NCBI RefSeq assembly: GCF_003112675.1
Contig: NZ_BFAY01000011.1
Location: forward strand, 558,001 to 622,000
Source of the DNA: Leptospira johnsonii
Lineage (GTDB): Bacteria > Spirochaetota > Leptospiria > Leptospirales > Leptospiraceae
Reading direction: 5' to 3'
DNA length: 64,000 nucleotides
Below the pieces are notes generated by a model that had not been told where the DNA came from, ran no database searches, and saw only the letters and a program-made list of their open reading frames with translations. The position numbers and the translations under genes were made by a program. Shown piece after piece: positions 53,930 to 64,000 of this stretch. Each line of letters begins with the position of its first letter. Position 1 is the stretch's first letter.

Positions 53930-54709
53930 CTATTCTAGGTAATGTTTGCTGTATCTTGATTCGATGTCTTTGATATCGAAGATGATAAAGAAATCCGTGG
54001 TTTTGAAAACGGAGTCCAATGCAGGAGTTCCGCAGATCAAAGACCCGGCTCTGATATATCCTTTAATCAATGCAGGAATTCTTTTAGAAATTTCCTTAAT
54101 ATCTTCAGGAGAATAATTCGTATCAAAACCTTCCATCTCGAATCCTGGCAGAGGTTTCACGTCGAAATCTTCTCCAGCTAACGCTTTCTTATCTTTTAAA
54201 AAAGCATACACATCGTTTGCAGCTTGTGCATCGGTGCTATGAACAGAACCGCAACCGAATAGATATCCGATATTGTTCTTCTTCATATATTGAGCGAGTC
54301 CGCCCCAAAGAAGAGAGATCACTGATCCGTCTCTGTATTCAGGATGAACACAACTGCGTCCGATCTCTGCGGGTTCTCTTTCTAATTCGTAAATTTTAGT
54401 AATATCGAATTCGTTGTCGGAATAGAATCCTAGATTCGCCTTTGCAACACTTCGGCGAAGGATTCGGTAGGTTCCAACGATCATATCATCCCGATTCTTA
54501 TCTACAACGATAAGGTGGTCGCAAAATAAATCGTATTCATCTCTGTCCTTACGAGTAGCTGCGGATTGAGGCAAACCTTCTCCCAACTCCAGATTGAATA
54601 CATCATAACGAAGAGCCAAAGTTCTTTCGATCTCGAGTTGGTTCTCTGCGATCCTTACTTCAAGCTTACGTTCTACTTTCTGCTTTTTTTGGACTGTTCC
54701 TGATCCCAT
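53930..54709 (-). CDS. GNAT-fold N-acyltransferase (OlsB/hemolysin-like)
   Basis: 259 residues from ATG 54709, chosen because AAGGA stands seven bases upstream; an ATG at 54751 would add 14 residues. The core fits the Acetyltransf_5 family: [35 protein letters not shown], and [28 protein letters not shown]. In OlsB these proteins transfer a 3-hydroxyacyl chain from ACP to ornithine, the first step to ornithine lipids. Here the acceptor is unknown and no OlsA gene is adjacent, so only N-acyltransfer is proposed. Confidence 0.82.
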   Translation of the reverse strand: MGSGTVQKKQKVERKLEVRIAENQLEIERTLALRYDVFNLELGEGLPQSAATRKDRDEYDLFCDHLIVVDKNRDDMIVGTYRILRRSVAKANLGFYSDNEFDITKIYELEREPAEIGRSCVHPEYRDGSVISLLWGGLAQYMKKNNIGYLFGCGSVHSTDAQAANDVYAFLKDKKALAGEDFDVKPLPGFEMEGFDTNYSPEDIKEISKRIPALIKGYIRAGSLICGTPALDSVFKTTDFFIIFDIKDIESRYSKHYLE

Positions 54710-54809
54710 TGTCGTCCTTCTTTTCCTTGTTAGGATGCTTCTATCTATCATCCTAAATGGTTACAGTCGGATTACGCTGGAAAGAAATTCCGATGACTGA
54801 CTTGGCCTA

Positions 54810-55166
54810 TTAACCTGCCATTCTGCGGAGTGAGGCTAGTTTTTTGACATAATCAATCAGGAATTCCTTCCCTTTTAGGTCGATTTGGGTGAATTGGAGA
54901 CCGAAAAGGCCCTGTGCTTCCTTGGAAGCGCTTAAGTGTTTAATCTTTCCTAACGCTTTAAATGGTTTGTATCCGGGCAGAGAAACCACAATTTCCACAC
55001 TGGAATGTATATCGCATCCATCGAATTTATGAGGAACACGAACCGCAATCCCTCCCTCGCTAACGTCCTGGGCTATAAGAATATCTAAAAAACCGTTTCC
55101 CATCAATTGGAGTTGAACTGGTTGTTTAGGAAAAGGGACGACCCTTACCTGTTTTCTTTTCTCCAT
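54810..55166 (-). CDS. PilZ domain protein
   Basis: 118 residues, one PilZ domain with both binding signatures in consensus form: RxxxR in KRKQVRV (residues 3-7) and DVSEGGIAV (D-x-S-x-x-G). It should bind c-di-GMP. GGAGG precedes the ATG. It is not closely linked to other genes and, unlike the PilZ protein at 4076-4459, keeps the Ser of the second motif. Confidence 0.9.
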   Translation of the reverse strand: MEKRKQVRVVPFPKQPVQLQLMGNGFLDILIAQDVSEGGIAVRVPHKFDGCDIHSSVEIVVSLPGYKPFKALGKIKHLSASKEAQGLFGLQFTQIDLKGKEFLIDYVKKLASLRRMAG

Positions 55167-55284
55167 TTGAGGACCCTCCGGACATTAGAATAATGGCCAA
55201 ACCTATACTATAAATGGATAAGACGGGAGAAGAAAACGGTTTTCCTACGAAAAAATAATCGCGTAACACACGTTCAAAATAGTG

Positions 55285-56106
55285 CTAAGTATTTAGTCCT
55301 AGCTCTGCCTCAGCACCTTCTACCAAAGAGAGCTTATAGGTGGAAAGTACCTTGGAGACCTTCTTTTCGAACTTACGATTGAATACGAAGAAGTTCAAAG
55401 ATTTCTCCAAAAAGAAAATCATTTCTATCGGCTTCCATTCGATCACTCCCCGTTTTGCATCTACGATCTTTCCATGTTGTAATAATGTAGAGATGGCTCG
55501 GATAGAATGTTTCGGAAATGTCGTTCTCAAAGCCTGGTAAAGAGCCTTGGAGTCAGCTTCTAAAAAATGGAATTTACGGGAAAAGAGTACTGCGTCGTGA
55601 AAATATTCGGGACGGATTACTGCTCCGTTCAATCGGAGAGAGATGATCAGAAATCCGATCAGGTCCGACATCTCGGGAAAAATCCCAAGACCGGGAACAT
55701 CTTGTCCAGGATACAAACGAGTGGAATCTCTTCCTTCCTGTTTCGGATGACGTGTCTGAAGCCAATTCACCACCAGATATTTTTCTTTAAAGAAGTAATC
55801 GTTGAGCCGTATCCTATATTCTTGGATGCTCAAACGTAGATGTACTAAAATTTCATTCTGGAAAGTGAGAATGAGTTTTTGGTAGGTATCATCGCTTCCG
55901 GAAAGATCCAGTTGGAAAGAATCGTATCCTCTCTTTTTAAGCTCTGCAAGAACTCCTGTGATCTCGAAAAGTTCCCAAACACTTTCTTTTGTTAGAGAAT
56001 GAAATAGAACTCCGGATTGAGCGATGTGAGAGTCCACCGCCGCACATAAAAAGTCGTCGTATACAAAATCGAAAAAACGCGGATTATTGTATGCAACCTT
56101 ACCCAT
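55285..56106 (-). CDS. Conserved protein of unknown function
   Basis: 273 residues, soluble, without signal peptide. It contains the distinctive loop LYPGQDVPGLGIFPEMSDLIGFLI near 137-160, followed by FHDAVLFSRKFHFLEADSKALYQAL. I recall similar (R/L)xPGQxxPGLG proteins in several phyla without an assigned function. It reads as a real gene from codon use. The start codon at 56106 has GAAAG nearby. Its 5' end faces the MEST-like hydrolase gene on the same strand. Confidence 0.7.
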   Translation of the reverse strand: MGKVAYNNPRFFDFVYDDFLCAAVDSHIAQSGVLFHSLTKESVWELFEITGVLAELKKRGYDSFQLDLSGSDDTYQKLILTFQNEILVHLRLSIQEYRIRLNDYFFKEKYLVVNWLQTRHPKQEGRDSTRLYPGQDVPGLGIFPEMSDLIGFLIISLRLNGAVIRPEYFHDAVLFSRKFHFLEADSKALYQALRTTFPKHSIRAISTLLQHGKIVDAKRGVIEWKPIEMIFFLEKSLNFFVFNRKFEKKVSKVLSTYKLSLVEGAEAELGLNT

Positions 56107-56191
56107 CGAATCTTTCGCTTTCTTTACAGTTTCGCAGGTTTCTCCCTTTTTTCAAGGAAATAAATCCGGTCACCAAACTATCTGAGAAATA

Positions 56192-57088
56192 TCAAAGTTT
56201 CGATCTGAAGTGTGAGTACGCTTTCAAAACCTGATCGGCAGCTTCTGTCTGAGGATAATGTCCTATGCCGGAGAGTTCGTATACTTGCGCTTCCGGTCTA
56301 AGTTCTTTCAATCGATCCACCACATGTTTACCGCTGACTGGATCTTCTAATCCGTCGGCCAATGCATATGGGATCGGACAATCCAAAAGGGCGCCTACCC
56401 ACCTCTCTCTGAAAATTTTTCTTTCTCTCATGTATCTTATCAATTTGTGATAAATCGCCTTTCCTCCTCCGTCGCTCACACATTCCCAAAATCCATCCAA
56501 CTCCTCTTGGTGAGGTTTGGTATTGGGTCCGAATACTTCTGAAAAACTTTTTTGAAAGGAAGTCTTGTTCACTAAACGGGAAAATAAAAATCCCAAAGGA
56601 CCGTTTAATAATTTCTGCACAGCTCTAGGTCTATGTGTCTCCGGAAAGATCCCACCATTTAGAAAGAACACCGACTCTAGATCTGGTCCGCCAATCCTCT
56701 GTCCGGATAGTTTCTCTCTGAATCTTGCAACCAATTCTTGCGCCACAGTATCTCCTAGGTCGTGAGCGAGAAGATGCACTTTTTTGATGCCTTGTTCTTG
56801 TAGGAAAAACTCAGCCTGGTCCGCATATTCAAAAATAGAATAGTGTCCATCTTTAGGTTTTTCAGAAAAACCGAAGCCTAGATAATCTAAGGTCAGAATC
56901 TTATACTGATGTGAAAGAGGTTCCCATACCTCCTTCCAGTCCCAGGAAGAAGTGGGAAATCCATGTAAAAGAAGAAGAGCTTCTCCTTCTCCACCTATCC
57001 GATAGAATAGTTTCCTTTTTTTCCATTCAAAGAAAGCTCCCAGTGCCTTCCAGGCCAAAGGGTGGGTTCTCCAAAGCGGTTCTGACAT
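56192..57088 (-). CDS. Alpha/beta hydrolase, MEST/epoxide-hydrolase-like (Asp nucleophile)
   Basis: 298 residues from ATG 57088, with GGAGGAG just upstream. HGFPTSSWDWKEVWEPL gives the oxyanion region. The nucleophile elbow is LLAHDLGDTVAQELVARF, so the nucleophile is Asp rather than Ser, as in epoxide hydrolases and haloalkane dehalogenases. FLNGGIFPETHRPRAVQKLL and the HDLGDTVAQEL segment closely recall the vertebrate MEST/PEG1 protein. The general base His is in GIGHYPQTE. The substrate is unknown; hydrolysis of an epoxide or a lipid ester is likely. Confidence 0.85.
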   Translation of the reverse strand: MSEPLWRTHPLAWKALGAFFEWKKRKLFYRIGGEGEALLLLHGFPTSSWDWKEVWEPLSHQYKILTLDYLGFGFSEKPKDGHYSIFEYADQAEFFLQEQGIKKVHLLAHDLGDTVAQELVARFREKLSGQRIGGPDLESVFFLNGGIFPETHRPRAVQKLLNGPLGFLFSRLVNKTSFQKSFSEVFGPNTKPHQEELDGFWECVSDGGGKAIYHKLIRYMRERKIFRERWVGALLDCPIPYALADGLEDPVSGKHVVDRLKELRPEAQVYELSGIGHYPQTEAADQVLKAYSHFRSKL

Positions 57089-57166
57089 AGACTCCTCCAG
57101 AAGGAGCAATATTGTACTCCCTGCTTTCCGAATGGGAAGTGTAAAATCGATAACGTAGAGGAAATT

Positions 57167-58123
57167 TCAGTCCATTGCGTCTAAAAGGTTGGATAGAAAA
57201 ACTTTTCTTTCTTTACCTTCCGGAAATCTTCCGATGCCGGCGCCCATATTATCTTTAAGATGGGAAACCTTAGAAGTGGCAGGGATCGCGCAGGTCACAG
57301 CAGGATGAGAAAGAATATATTTTAAGAAGACTTGCGCGAAAGAATGGCAATCCCATTCCTTAAAATACTCAGGCAAAGTTTTACCCTTTGTATTTCTAAA
57401 AAGTCCGCCTTCTTCGAAGGGACGATTGATCAGAACTGCGATCCCATGTTCTTGAGCGAATGGCAAGATACGATCCTCCGCTTCTCTAGTCTGGATAGAA
57501 TAAGGTATTTGCAAGAAGTCCGGTTTTTCTTTTTCGGAGATACGCTCCATTTCAGCGAATGCAGAAGTAGTAAAATGGGTCAGACCTATATAACGGATCT
57601 TCCCTTTTTCTTTCATGCCTCTTAATGTTTTAAGATGGGTTTGGGTATCTAGTAAATTATGGATTTGGAATAGATCGATTTTCTCCGCTTTCATTTTTTT
57701 GAAAGAAGATTCGATCTGGGATTTACCGGCGGCTTCTCCCTTGATCCAAACCTTTGTGGCTAAGAAAAATTTTCTCCTTTCTGCATCCGAGAAATCCTTG
57801 GATAAGATCCCGAAAATTTCCTCGGAACGACCATACATTGGAGAAGAATCCACCACACCTCCACCAGTTTGTAGGAACTCCGACAGCACTTCTTTTAATG
57901 GGGCCAAAGAAGAAGGATCCGGATCCACATCTAAAGTCTGCCAAGTACCTAAACCGATTGCGGGAATTTCTTCTCCAGTTTTTGGGATCTTACGTTTTAA
58001 CATTTTAGAAGCTCCGGACGTTTGGGAGAATAACGGAGATATTATATTCTCCGAAAGACTTACGCCTGCGGCAGATAATGCCAAAAGTTTTAGGAACTTT
58101 TTTCTGGAATAAGAGCTTTCCAT
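57167..58123 (-). CDS. Aldo/keto reductase with Tat-like signal
   Basis: 318 residues from ATG 58123. The N-terminus SRKKFLKLLALSAAG followed by a hydrophobic run resembles a twin-arginine signal with Lys in the second position (S-R-K-x-F-L-K). The mature part is an aldo/keto reductase barrel: IPAIGLGTWQ, VVDSSPMYGRSEE (catalytic Asp and Tyr), KVW (Lys) and QIHN (His), and INRPFEEGG near the cofactor site. It probably reduces carbonyl compounds, and if exported must fold with its cofactor first. RK-type Tat signals are weaker, so localisation is uncertain. Confidence 0.85.
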   Translation of the reverse strand: MESSYSRKKFLKLLALSAAGVSLSENIISPLFSQTSGASKMLKRKIPKTGEEIPAIGLGTWQTLDVDPDPSSLAPLKEVLSEFLQTGGGVVDSSPMYGRSEEIFGILSKDFSDAERRKFFLATKVWIKGEAAGKSQIESSFKKMKAEKIDLFQIHNLLDTQTHLKTLRGMKEKGKIRYIGLTHFTTSAFAEMERISEKEKPDFLQIPYSIQTREAEDRILPFAQEHGIAVLINRPFEEGGLFRNTKGKTLPEYFKEWDCHSFAQVFLKYILSHPAVTCAIPATSKVSHLKDNMGAGIGRFPEGKERKVFLSNLLDAMD

Positions 58124-58183
58124 AAGACCTGTCCGCAAGCGGCCGAATTTTAAGGGCAGTTTGCCGGAAGACTCAACTAAAAA

Positions 58184-60946
58184 TTAATGAGCCTCGTCCC
58201 AGTTTTGTCCGAATTTTCCTTCTACCTTGATAGGAACATCCAAAGGAAGAGCGTTCTCCATCAATCGTTTACAAACTTTCAGGAATTCGTCTTTCTCGGA
58301 TTTATACACTTCGAATACCAATTCGTCATGTACTTGGAGCAGAAGTTTCGATTTCCATTTTCTTTTTTCGATCTCTTCTTGGATCTGGATCATTGCGATC
58401 TTGATCATGTCGGCACAGGTTCCTTGGATAGGAGTGTTGATCGCTACCCTTTTGGCACCTTCTTTTGCCTGGCGATGAGTGGACGTAATATCCGGAACAG
58501 GTCTCCTTCTTCCTTTCATGGTCTCTACATAACCTTTCTCTTCACAGAAGGCGATCGTATCGTCCATATACTTTTGGACACCAGGATACTGGGTCAGATA
58601 TCTTTCTATAAAACTTTTTGCCTCATCTCGTGAGATCCTAAGGTTACGGCTGAGACCGTAAGGGGTAACTCCATATATTACGGAAAAGTTAACTACTTTT
58701 GCCTTGTCCCTCATCTCCGGACTGACCAGATCTTCGGAAACCCCATAGATAGCGGAGGCGGTCCTTTTATGAATATCGATCCCTTTTTTATAGGCATCCA
58801 CCATGGCAGGATCTTTGGAAATATGAGCCATGATCCGAAGTTCTATCTGAGAATAGTCCAAACTTAAGATCTCAAAATCCTTGTGACCAGAGATGAAACC
58901 TTTTCGGATCAATCTTCCTTCTTTTTCTCGGATCGGAATGTTCTGCAAGTTCGGATCCGTGGAAGAAAGCCTTCCTGTAGCGGCTATCGTCATATTATAA
59001 CTGGTGTGAATTCTTCCATCTTTAGGAGAAGCCATACTAGGAAGTGTATCCACATAGGTAGAGATCAACTTCGTATATTTTCTATAATCCAAAAGTTTTT
59101 CGATGATTGGATGTTCTCCCAATAATTCTTCCAAGACCTCGTGGTCCGTGGAATAACCTGTCTGGGTCTTTTTGACCACTCGAAGCTGCAACTCATCAAA
59201 TAGGATTTTTTGCAGTTCTTTGGTAGAAGCGATATTGAATTCTTTTCCTGCGGCTTTATAGATCCCTCTTTCCAGATCTTTTACTTCTCTTTGGAAATCT
59301 TTGGAGAGTTCTGCAAAATATTTTGCATCTACGGCAATCCCTGCCTTTTCCATTTGGGTTAATACGGGAATTAACGGCAGATCTATATCCTTGAATACAC
59401 TTTCCAAACCGGACTGCTTCAAAGATTTACGAAGAACATTATATAATCTTAAAGTGATATCGGCGTCTTCCGCAGCGTATTCGCTGACCTGATCCAGATC
59501 CACTTCCCAAAGATTCTTTTTATTCTTACCGGTCCCTACAAGTTCGGCATAAGTGATCGTTTTATAATTCAGAAGATCTTCTGCAAGATCGTCCATATTG
59601 AACCTGCGGCTTTCCGGAGCGAGGATATAGGCCACGATCATCGTATCGAATACGATATTTGCCACTTCGAATCCGTGGTTCTGCAGAACGATCAGATCAT
59701 ACTTAATATTCTGACCAACTTTAGGAATATTCGGATCCGCTAATATAGGTCCTAATATTTCTCTGACCTGATCCAAAGGAAGAAGCTGGTCTTTATTACT
59801 AAATAAGCCCTCTTGGGTATGAGAGACAGGAATATAAAAACCGGTTCCTTCTTGGTTACACAAAGATATCCCTAGGAGTTCTGCATCAAAAGCGTACTGA
59901 GAAGTAGTTTCTGTATCCACAGAAAGGATCGGAGATTTTTTCCAAGCTCTTGCGAGTTTAGTCAATTCTTCCACGCTTTCTACTCTCTTATAAATTCCCT
60001 TCTTAGCAGAAGGACCTTTTGTAGATCCTGCAGGTCCTTCTTCTGGCTCGTCTTTAGGAGGTTCTTTTCCTACAGACTTAGCAAGGTCTCGAGATAGAAC
60101 ATTGTATCCTTGGTTCTTGAGATATTTTATCCCTTCGTCGGAAGCATAGTCCGGAAGTTTGAGATCGTCATCCTTGATACCAAGATCCAAATCCCTTTTG
60201 ATCGTGGCTAGTTGTCTGGACATAAACGCGTTATCTTTATGTTCTATCAGTTTGTTTTTTAAGCCTGGATTTTTGATCTTCTCTATATTTTTATAAATTC
60301 CTTCCAAGTTTTTATATTCTTGGATAAGTTTAGAAGCTCCCTTCTCCCCTATCCCCTTAACACCCGGAATATTATCCGAAGTATCTCCTACGATCCCCAT
60401 ATAATCAGGGATCTGTTTTACATCCACACCTAGCTCTTCTTTTACCCAGGAGGCATCGATTTCCACAAATTCGGTGACTCCCTTTTTTCCACGGAGCATT
60501 TTAATATTCTTTTTTTCTAATAATTGGTATAAGTCCTTATCACCGGAGAAGATCAGTATTTCTTTTGCGGAAGATTTATAATTTTCGGCAAGAGTCCCGA
60601 TAATATCATCCGCTTCATGTTTTTCTATCTTGAGTATCCTAAAACCTAGAACCTTCAGCGTTTCCATGATCTCGTGCAGCTGAGGACGCAGATCTTCCGG
60701 CATTGGTTTACGATTCGCTTTATATTCTGCGAATGTGGCTCCTCTTTCCAATGGCCCGCCCGGGTCGAAGGTCATCGCTACATGAGTAGGAGCATAGTCC
60801 TCAAAAAGTTTGAATAACATTCTGAAAAACCCGAAGACCGCACCACTCGGCTGTCCAGTTTTGGAATTTTTCAAGTTAGAAGCTGCAAATGCATAATATG
60901 CTCTGAACGCGAAGGCGTGACCGTCTACTATAAGTAATTTTTTCAT
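58184..60946 (-). CDS. polA: DNA polymerase I
   Basis: 920 residues, full three-domain enzyme. The 5'-nuclease ([47 protein letters not shown]) is intact. The 3'-5' exonuclease keeps SVDTETT (Asp and Glu), NIKYDLIVL and [12 protein letters not shown], so proofreading is expected. The polymerase has [32 protein letters not shown] and [13 protein letters not shown] charged, Pro/Gly-rich linker (~295-315) separates the first two domains. Its ATG overlaps the GT4 stop (ATGA), so it is downstream in the same message. Confidence 0.97.
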   Translation of the reverse strand: MKKLLIVDGHAFAFRAYYAFAASNLKNSKTGQPSGAVFGFFRMLFKLFEDYAPTHVAMTFDPGGPLERGATFAEYKANRKPMPEDLRPQLHEIMETLKVLGFRILKIEKHEADDIIGTLAENYKSSAKEILIFSGDKDLYQLLEKKNIKMLRGKKGVTEFVEIDASWVKEELGVDVKQIPDYMGIVGDTSDNIPGVKGIGEKGASKLIQEYKNLEGIYKNIEKIKNPGLKNKLIEHKDNAFMSRQLATIKRDLDLGIKDDDLKLPDYASDEGIKYLKNQGYNVLSRDLAKSVGKEPPKDEPEEGPAGSTKGPSAKKGIYKRVESVEELTKLARAWKKSPILSVDTETTSQYAFDAELLGISLCNQEGTGFYIPVSHTQEGLFSNKDQLLPLDQVREILGPILADPNIPKVGQNIKYDLIVLQNHGFEVANIVFDTMIVAYILAPESRRFNMDDLAEDLLNYKTITYAELVGTGKNKKNLWEVDLDQVSEYAAEDADITLRLYNVLRKSLKQSGLESVFKDIDLPLIPVLTQMEKAGIAVDAKYFAELSKDFQREVKDLERGIYKAAGKEFNIASTKELQKILFDELQLRVVKKTQTGYSTDHEVLEELLGEHPIIEKLLDYRKYTKLISTYVDTLPSMASPKDGRIHTSYNMTIAATGRLSSTDPNLQNIPIREKEGRLIRKGFISGHKDFEILSLDYSQIELRIMAHISKDPAMVDAYKKGIDIHKRTASAIYGVSEDLVSPEMRDKAKVVNFSVIYGVTPYGLSRNLRISRDEAKSFIERYLTQYPGVQKYMDDTIAFCEEKGYVETMKGRRRPVPDITSTHRQAKEGAKRVAINTPIQGTCADMIKIAMIQIQEEIEKRKWKSKLLLQVHDELVFEVYKSEKDEFLKVCKRLMENALPLDVPIKVEGKFGQNWDEAH

Positions 60947-62166
60947 GCTGCTTCTCCAGATTTTCCTTTTGAGCCGGAATAAATCTCTTCACCCAACAAA
61001 CTATAATACGCCAGTTCAGTCTTCTTAATTGTATTTTTAACGGAGAATCTTTTTACGGATTCCTTATTAAAAGCTCCCATAGATTTCCGAATTTTAGGAT
61101 CTTCTAATAGAGTTTTATAAGAAGAAGCTAGAGAATTTGCATCTCCCACCTCGGAAATGAATGCACCCTTACCTTCCGTAAGCATTTCCACGATACCACC
61201 ACCGTTTGTGGCCACAATCGGTAAGCCGGATGCCATCGCGTCTAAAATAGAAGTTCCGAGACCTTCTTCTTTCGAAGTTAAAGTAAAAATATCGAATACG
61301 GAAAGAAGTTCGGAAATATCGGTTCGGAATCCTGTGAAGATCACTTTATCCAAAAGTTTTTTTTCGGAAGCGATACTTTCCAGTTCCTTTCTAAGTTCCC
61401 CTTCGCCCACGATAAGGACTTTATACTTTTTTTCCGTTTCAATCTTAGACAAAGCATGGAGCAGTGTTTTTTGGTCCTTATGATCAACTAACGCAGCAAT
61501 ATTTCCTATGATCAGTTCATCTTTAGAAAGATTGAATTCTTTTCTTAAGTAAGAAGTGTCACTTGCTTTTTTGAAAACGCCTAGATCGATCCCGCTGTAT
61601 ACGGTAACTACTTTCGCTGGATCTATTCCATCCATGATCAGAATTTCGCGGATCCGATTCGAAACACTTAAGAAAAGATCGACTCGGTCTGAAATATACT
61701 TACGTTTGCTGAACCAATTCTTTCGAAGTCTGAAATCCACTCTTCTAGAAACTACAAGTTTCACTTGAGGATGTTTTGCTTTCGCCATCCAAGCGATAGA
61801 ATGTGCTTTTGCAGTATGCGCATGGATCAATTTGATCCCTTTGGAAACGATCAATTCTTCAAGAGCCTTTACGGAACCGAAGTCCCATTCACCTTTTAAA
61901 GGAAGAGTAACTGTTGGAAGTCCAACCTCATTTGCACGAGTCTCTAATGCAGAGCCAGATTTACATAAAATGAGCTGGGGAATTTTGTGTTTTTTTAAAC
62001 CTTCCGCGAGAAGAAAAAGTTGCCTTTCCCCTCCTCTCCAGCCGGTTTCTGTGTCGATATGAAGAATCACCCGATCAAATTGAGGTTCTAGCTTGAATTC
62101 TGCAAGAGTTCCCCATTTCTTTTTAGGAAAAAAGTCCTGGACAAACGGAATTCGTCTTAGCGACAT
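60943..62166 (-). CDS. GT4-family glycosyltransferase
   Basis: 407 residues from ATG 62166; a longer frame would overlap the divergent amidotransferase start. The GT-B fold is shown by [20 protein letters not shown] at the acceptor side, [47 protein letters not shown], then [25 protein letters not shown] with the E-x7-E nucleotide-sugar motif. It transfers a sugar from a nucleotide donor, likely to an LPS or other surface glycan. It overlaps polA, an unusual pairing. Divergent from the amidotransferase gene with only 29 bp between start codons. Confidence 0.9.
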   Translation of the reverse strand: MSLRRIPFVQDFFPKKKWGTLAEFKLEPQFDRVILHIDTETGWRGGERQLFLLAEGLKKHKIPQLILCKSGSALETRANEVGLPTVTLPLKGEWDFGSVKALEELIVSKGIKLIHAHTAKAHSIAWMAKAKHPQVKLVVSRRVDFRLRKNWFSKRKYISDRVDLFLSVSNRIREILIMDGIDPAKVVTVYSGIDLGVFKKASDTSYLRKEFNLSKDELIIGNIAALVDHKDQKTLLHALSKIETEKKYKVLIVGEGELRKELESIASEKKLLDKVIFTGFRTDISELLSVFDIFTLTSKEEGLGTSILDAMASGLPIVATNGGGIVEMLTEGKGAFISEVGDANSLASSYKTLLEDPKIRKSMGAFNKESVKRFSVKNTIKKTELAYYSLLGEEIYSGSKGKSGEAA

Positions 62167-62195
62167 TAATTCTAATATAACGGAGGGGGTCCAAA

Positions 62196-62984
62196 ATGTG
62201 TGAACTTTTGGGGATGAGCGCCAATGTTCCAACAGATATATGCTTTAGTTTCACTGGCCTTGTCCAAAGAGGTGGGAAAACCGGACCCCATAAAGATGGA
62301 TGGGGGATCGCATTTTATGAAGGCAAGGGCTGCAGAGTTTTCCAAGATCCTCAGGCAAGTGCGGACTCTCAGCTAGCTGAACTCGTCCGCGGCTTTCCTA
62401 TCAAAAGTAATTTAGTCATTTCTCATATCCGAAAAGCAAATCGCGGTAAGGTGGATCTAAAGAATACACATCCTTTCGTCCGAGAACTATGGGGTTACTA
62501 TTGGACATTCGCTCATAACGGACAATTGAAAGGAGTGAAGAAGGAACCGATAAAGGATTTTACACCGGTTGGGACCACGGATAGCGAGTATGCTTTTTGT
62601 TGGGTACTTTCTGAATTAAAAAAGAAGTTTAAGACAAGACCTAAGAACGAGACACTACTTTCCCAAGAGATCCGCAAACTATTGTCCAAGCTCGGAAAAA
62701 AAGGAGTCTCGAATATTCTAATTTCGGATTCAAAATATTTATATGCATACTGTTCCACAAAACTCGTTTATATCACTAGGCATGCTCCATTCGGAGAGGC
62801 CAAACTGATAGATGCGGACCTAAGCATAGATTTTAGAGAACATACAAATCCAAAAGACATAGTCACAGTTATAGCCACGAGCCCCCTGACCCAAAACGAA
62901 ATTTGGACCCATTTTTTACCTGGAGAATTTCAGGTCTGGAAAGAAGGAAAACAATGGCAAAGATTTTCTCCAGATATTAAATAG
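62196..62984 (+). CDS. Class II glutamine amidotransferase (YafJ/EgtC-like)
   Basis: 262 residues. The catalytic Cys2 follows the initiator Met ([14 protein letters not shown]), with [33 protein letters not shown] and FAHNGQLKG forming the Ntn glutaminase pocket. There is no synthetase partner domain in the protein, as in YafJ and EgtC-type proteins, which hydrolyse gamma-glutamyl compounds. The substrate is unknown. GGAGGGGG precedes the ATG. Divergent from the GT4 gene across 29 bp. Confidence 0.9.
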   Translation: MCELLGMSANVPTDICFSFTGLVQRGGKTGPHKDGWGIAFYEGKGCRVFQDPQASADSQLAELVRGFPIKSNLVISHIRKANRGKVDLKNTHPFVRELWGYYWTFAHNGQLKGVKKEPIKDFTPVGTTDSEYAFCWVLSELKKKFKTRPKNETLLSQEIRKLLSKLGKKGVSNILISDSKYLYAYCSTKLVYITRHAPFGEAKLIDADLSIDFREHTNPKDIVTVIATSPLTQNEIWTHFLPGEFQVWKEGKQWQRFSPDIK

Positions 62985-62998
62985 AAGTTCCCAAAGCC

Positions 62999-63607
62999 CT
63001 AAAAATAGAACCCATATTTCAAATCCAACCCGAATGTATCCTTCACTTGATCTCTCGCATCCGACTGTGAATAGGTTCGAATATTAAGATCGAATCCGGC
63101 AGAATTTTCTTCTTCCCATTTGATCCCTCTCCAATATGTGTAAGCCAATTGAAGAACGTATTTTGCCCCTAAAAGAGCTAACCTTAGATCATTCCTACTA
63201 CGAACTCCATCCAAATCATCTTGCTTGCTATGTTGATAATTCGCTAAGAGTGAGACCAGTCCTGGGTCCGGTTGAGAATAAAAATTAGAATACACTATAA
63301 ATAGATTCCTGGAATTTTCAAATTCTTCCTTTCTTTCCACTTCTTCCTGGTGCCCCTTCAATTCGGAAATAAGCAAAATAGAAGTGATCACCATAGTGAA
63401 TCTCCCTTTTCTATACTCCTTTGCATGGAGTAGTCCCCATCCTGGGAGGACAGCACTTCTCCAAACTAGGTCCCAACGGGATCTATCTTTTGATTCCGGA
63501 GAAGAAATCATCTGTTCTTGAGAATGAAGGGATGTAAATCCAAACAAGAATATCCAAAATAAAACGAACTTTCTCACCCAGGTCTTCCTTTTATGAATAA
63601 TACGCAA
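62999..63607 (-). CDS. Exported DUF5683-like membrane protein
   Basis: 202 residues. A signal or anchor segment (about 13-28) ends at HSQ. WRSAVLPGWGLLHAKEYRKGRF resembles the (S)AxLPGxGQxYxGxxxKG start of DUF5683-type proteins. It is followed by a membrane segment (MVITSILLISEL) and a helical stretch, then ALLGAKYVLQLAYTYWRGIKWEEE. The C-terminus ends in Phe (LKYGFYF), as outer-membrane beta-barrel proteins often do. It converges on the amidotransferase gene (14-bp gap). Confidence 0.65.
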   Translation of the reverse strand: MRIIHKRKTWVRKFVLFWIFLFGFTSLHSQEQMISSPESKDRSRWDLVWRSAVLPGWGLLHAKEYRKGRFTMVITSILLISELKGHQEEVERKEEFENSRNLFIVYSNFYSQPDPGLVSLLANYQHSKQDDLDGVRSRNDLRLALLGAKYVLQLAYTYWRGIKWEEENSAGFDLNIRTYSQSDARDQVKDTFGLDLKYGFYF

Positions 63608-63714
63608 TGTGGATGTTTTACAGTCACGAAAAAAAGGAACCTAAGAAAATTATAGAATTTCGAATACTTGGTTGCCATAAGTAGGAAGACCAAATTTAAT
63701 TCTCTGGACCATCT

Positions 63715-64000
63715 ATGAAAAAAATCTCATTCTTTATCCTATTCACTTTTTTAATTTTGAGTTCCGCTTTTGTTTTTGGATCCGAACCTGAAGACGAGAT
63801 CAAGGCTTTGGTTTCTTCCTTGGATTCATGTAAGGGGTGCATCTTTATACGAAATGGTTCGGAACATAAACTGGACGATGCAAAGGCACATTTACTAAAA
63901 AAATACGATGCAGCCAAAAGTAAAATAAGCAGCACTGAAGATTTTATCAAAGGATTAGCAAGCAAATCCTCTATCACGGGAACTCCTTATAAGATAAAAT
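63715..64000 (+). CDS. Periplasmic DUF5329-family protein, cut by the window edge
   Basis: The frame from ATG 63715 is open to the right edge, giving 95 residues of a partial gene. A signal peptide (MKKISFFILFTFLILSSAFVFG) precedes IKALVSSLDSCKGCIFIRNGSEHKLDDAKAHLLKKY, then ISSTEDFIKGLASKSSITG, the DUF5329/YfeK pattern (C.FIRNG, A..HL..K, FI..LASKSSITG). Members are small periplasmic proteins of unknown function. A reading frame on the opposite strand here is a shadow. Confidence 0.88.
   Translation, partial: MKKISFFILFTFLILSSAFVFGSEPEDEIKALVSSLDSCKGCIFIRNGSEHKLDDAKAHLLKKYDAAKSKISSTEDFIKGLASKSSITGTPYKIK

Noticed and set aside
57615..58112. 165-codon frame opposite the aldo/keto reductase
   Set aside because: Shadow of a gene with complete catalytic motifs on the other strand.
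62167..62232. Longer GT4 glycosyltransferase starting at 62232
   Set aside because: The extra 22 residues would overlap the well-marked start of the amidotransferase on the other strand and contain no family motif.

Overview
The window is 64 kb of gene-dense spirochaete chromosome, almost certainly genus Leptospira. I infer this from the many two-membrane-style secreted proteins and lipoproteins, the 7TM-AraC and 7TM-PP2C regulators, the core block ispE / tRNA-Gln / glmU / prs / rplY / pth / ftsH, and the moderate GC content. No insertion sequences, integrases, phage genes, CRISPR arrays or rRNA genes are visible. Both edges cut genes: cstA on the left and a DUF5329 gene on the right.

Layout. 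1-4459 (+): end of cstA, a Nudix hydrolase, a FlgD-Ig/OmpA surface protein, an NRDE/TANGO2 protein and a PilZ protein. 4524-11096: a copper-resistance island with two different P1B-1 Cu(I) ATPases, an MFS transporter, a CueR sensor with the diagnostic Ser77/Cys112/Cys120, and copZ-copA behind a near-textbook CueR promoter. 11153-16263 (+): an unknown secreted protein, then a DUF4178 / small membrane protein / membrane-fused aminopropyltransferase set, then a small c-type cytochrome. 16238-25943 (-): PP2C phosphatase, EVE protein, FtsH, Pth-like protein, L25, Prs, a short GlmU, tRNA-Gln, IspE and a WYL regulator.

26055-36829: small secreted proteins (one a 16-residue repeat protein), a polytopic GT-C-like protein, glyoxalase I, a divergent AraC/PfpI pair, a Ste24 protease, a WYL regulator and a DegT-family protein without the PLP lysine. 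37121-46347: an RND pump, a LEA-2 lipoprotein, a sugar transferase fused to a ferritin-like diiron domain, and a response regulator/histidine kinase pair. 46504-52592: a Baeyer-Villiger-type monooxygenase, then a TetR-controlled dienoyl-CoA reductase and acyl-CoA dehydrogenase. 52660-64000: PiT transporter, OlsB-like acyltransferase, PilZ protein, MEST-like hydrolase, aldo/keto reductase, PolA, a GT4 glycosyltransferase, a class II amidotransferase and two envelope proteins.

Most unusual items: (i) the single-chain fusion of a polyprenyl-phosphate sugar transferase with a complete E-x29-ExxH / E-x29-ExxH diiron site, followed at once by a small unknown gene; (ii) a peptidyl-tRNA hydrolase homologue at the conserved rplY-pth locus whose catalytic His, Asn and Asp are all substituted; (iii) a DegT paralogue with Tyr at the Schiff-base lysine position; (iv) the DUF4178-aminopropyltransferase cassette; and (v) clear operator architectures for CueR, the TetR regulator and the AraC/PfpI pair. 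Long hairpins without T-tracts also sit in several gaps between convergent genes.
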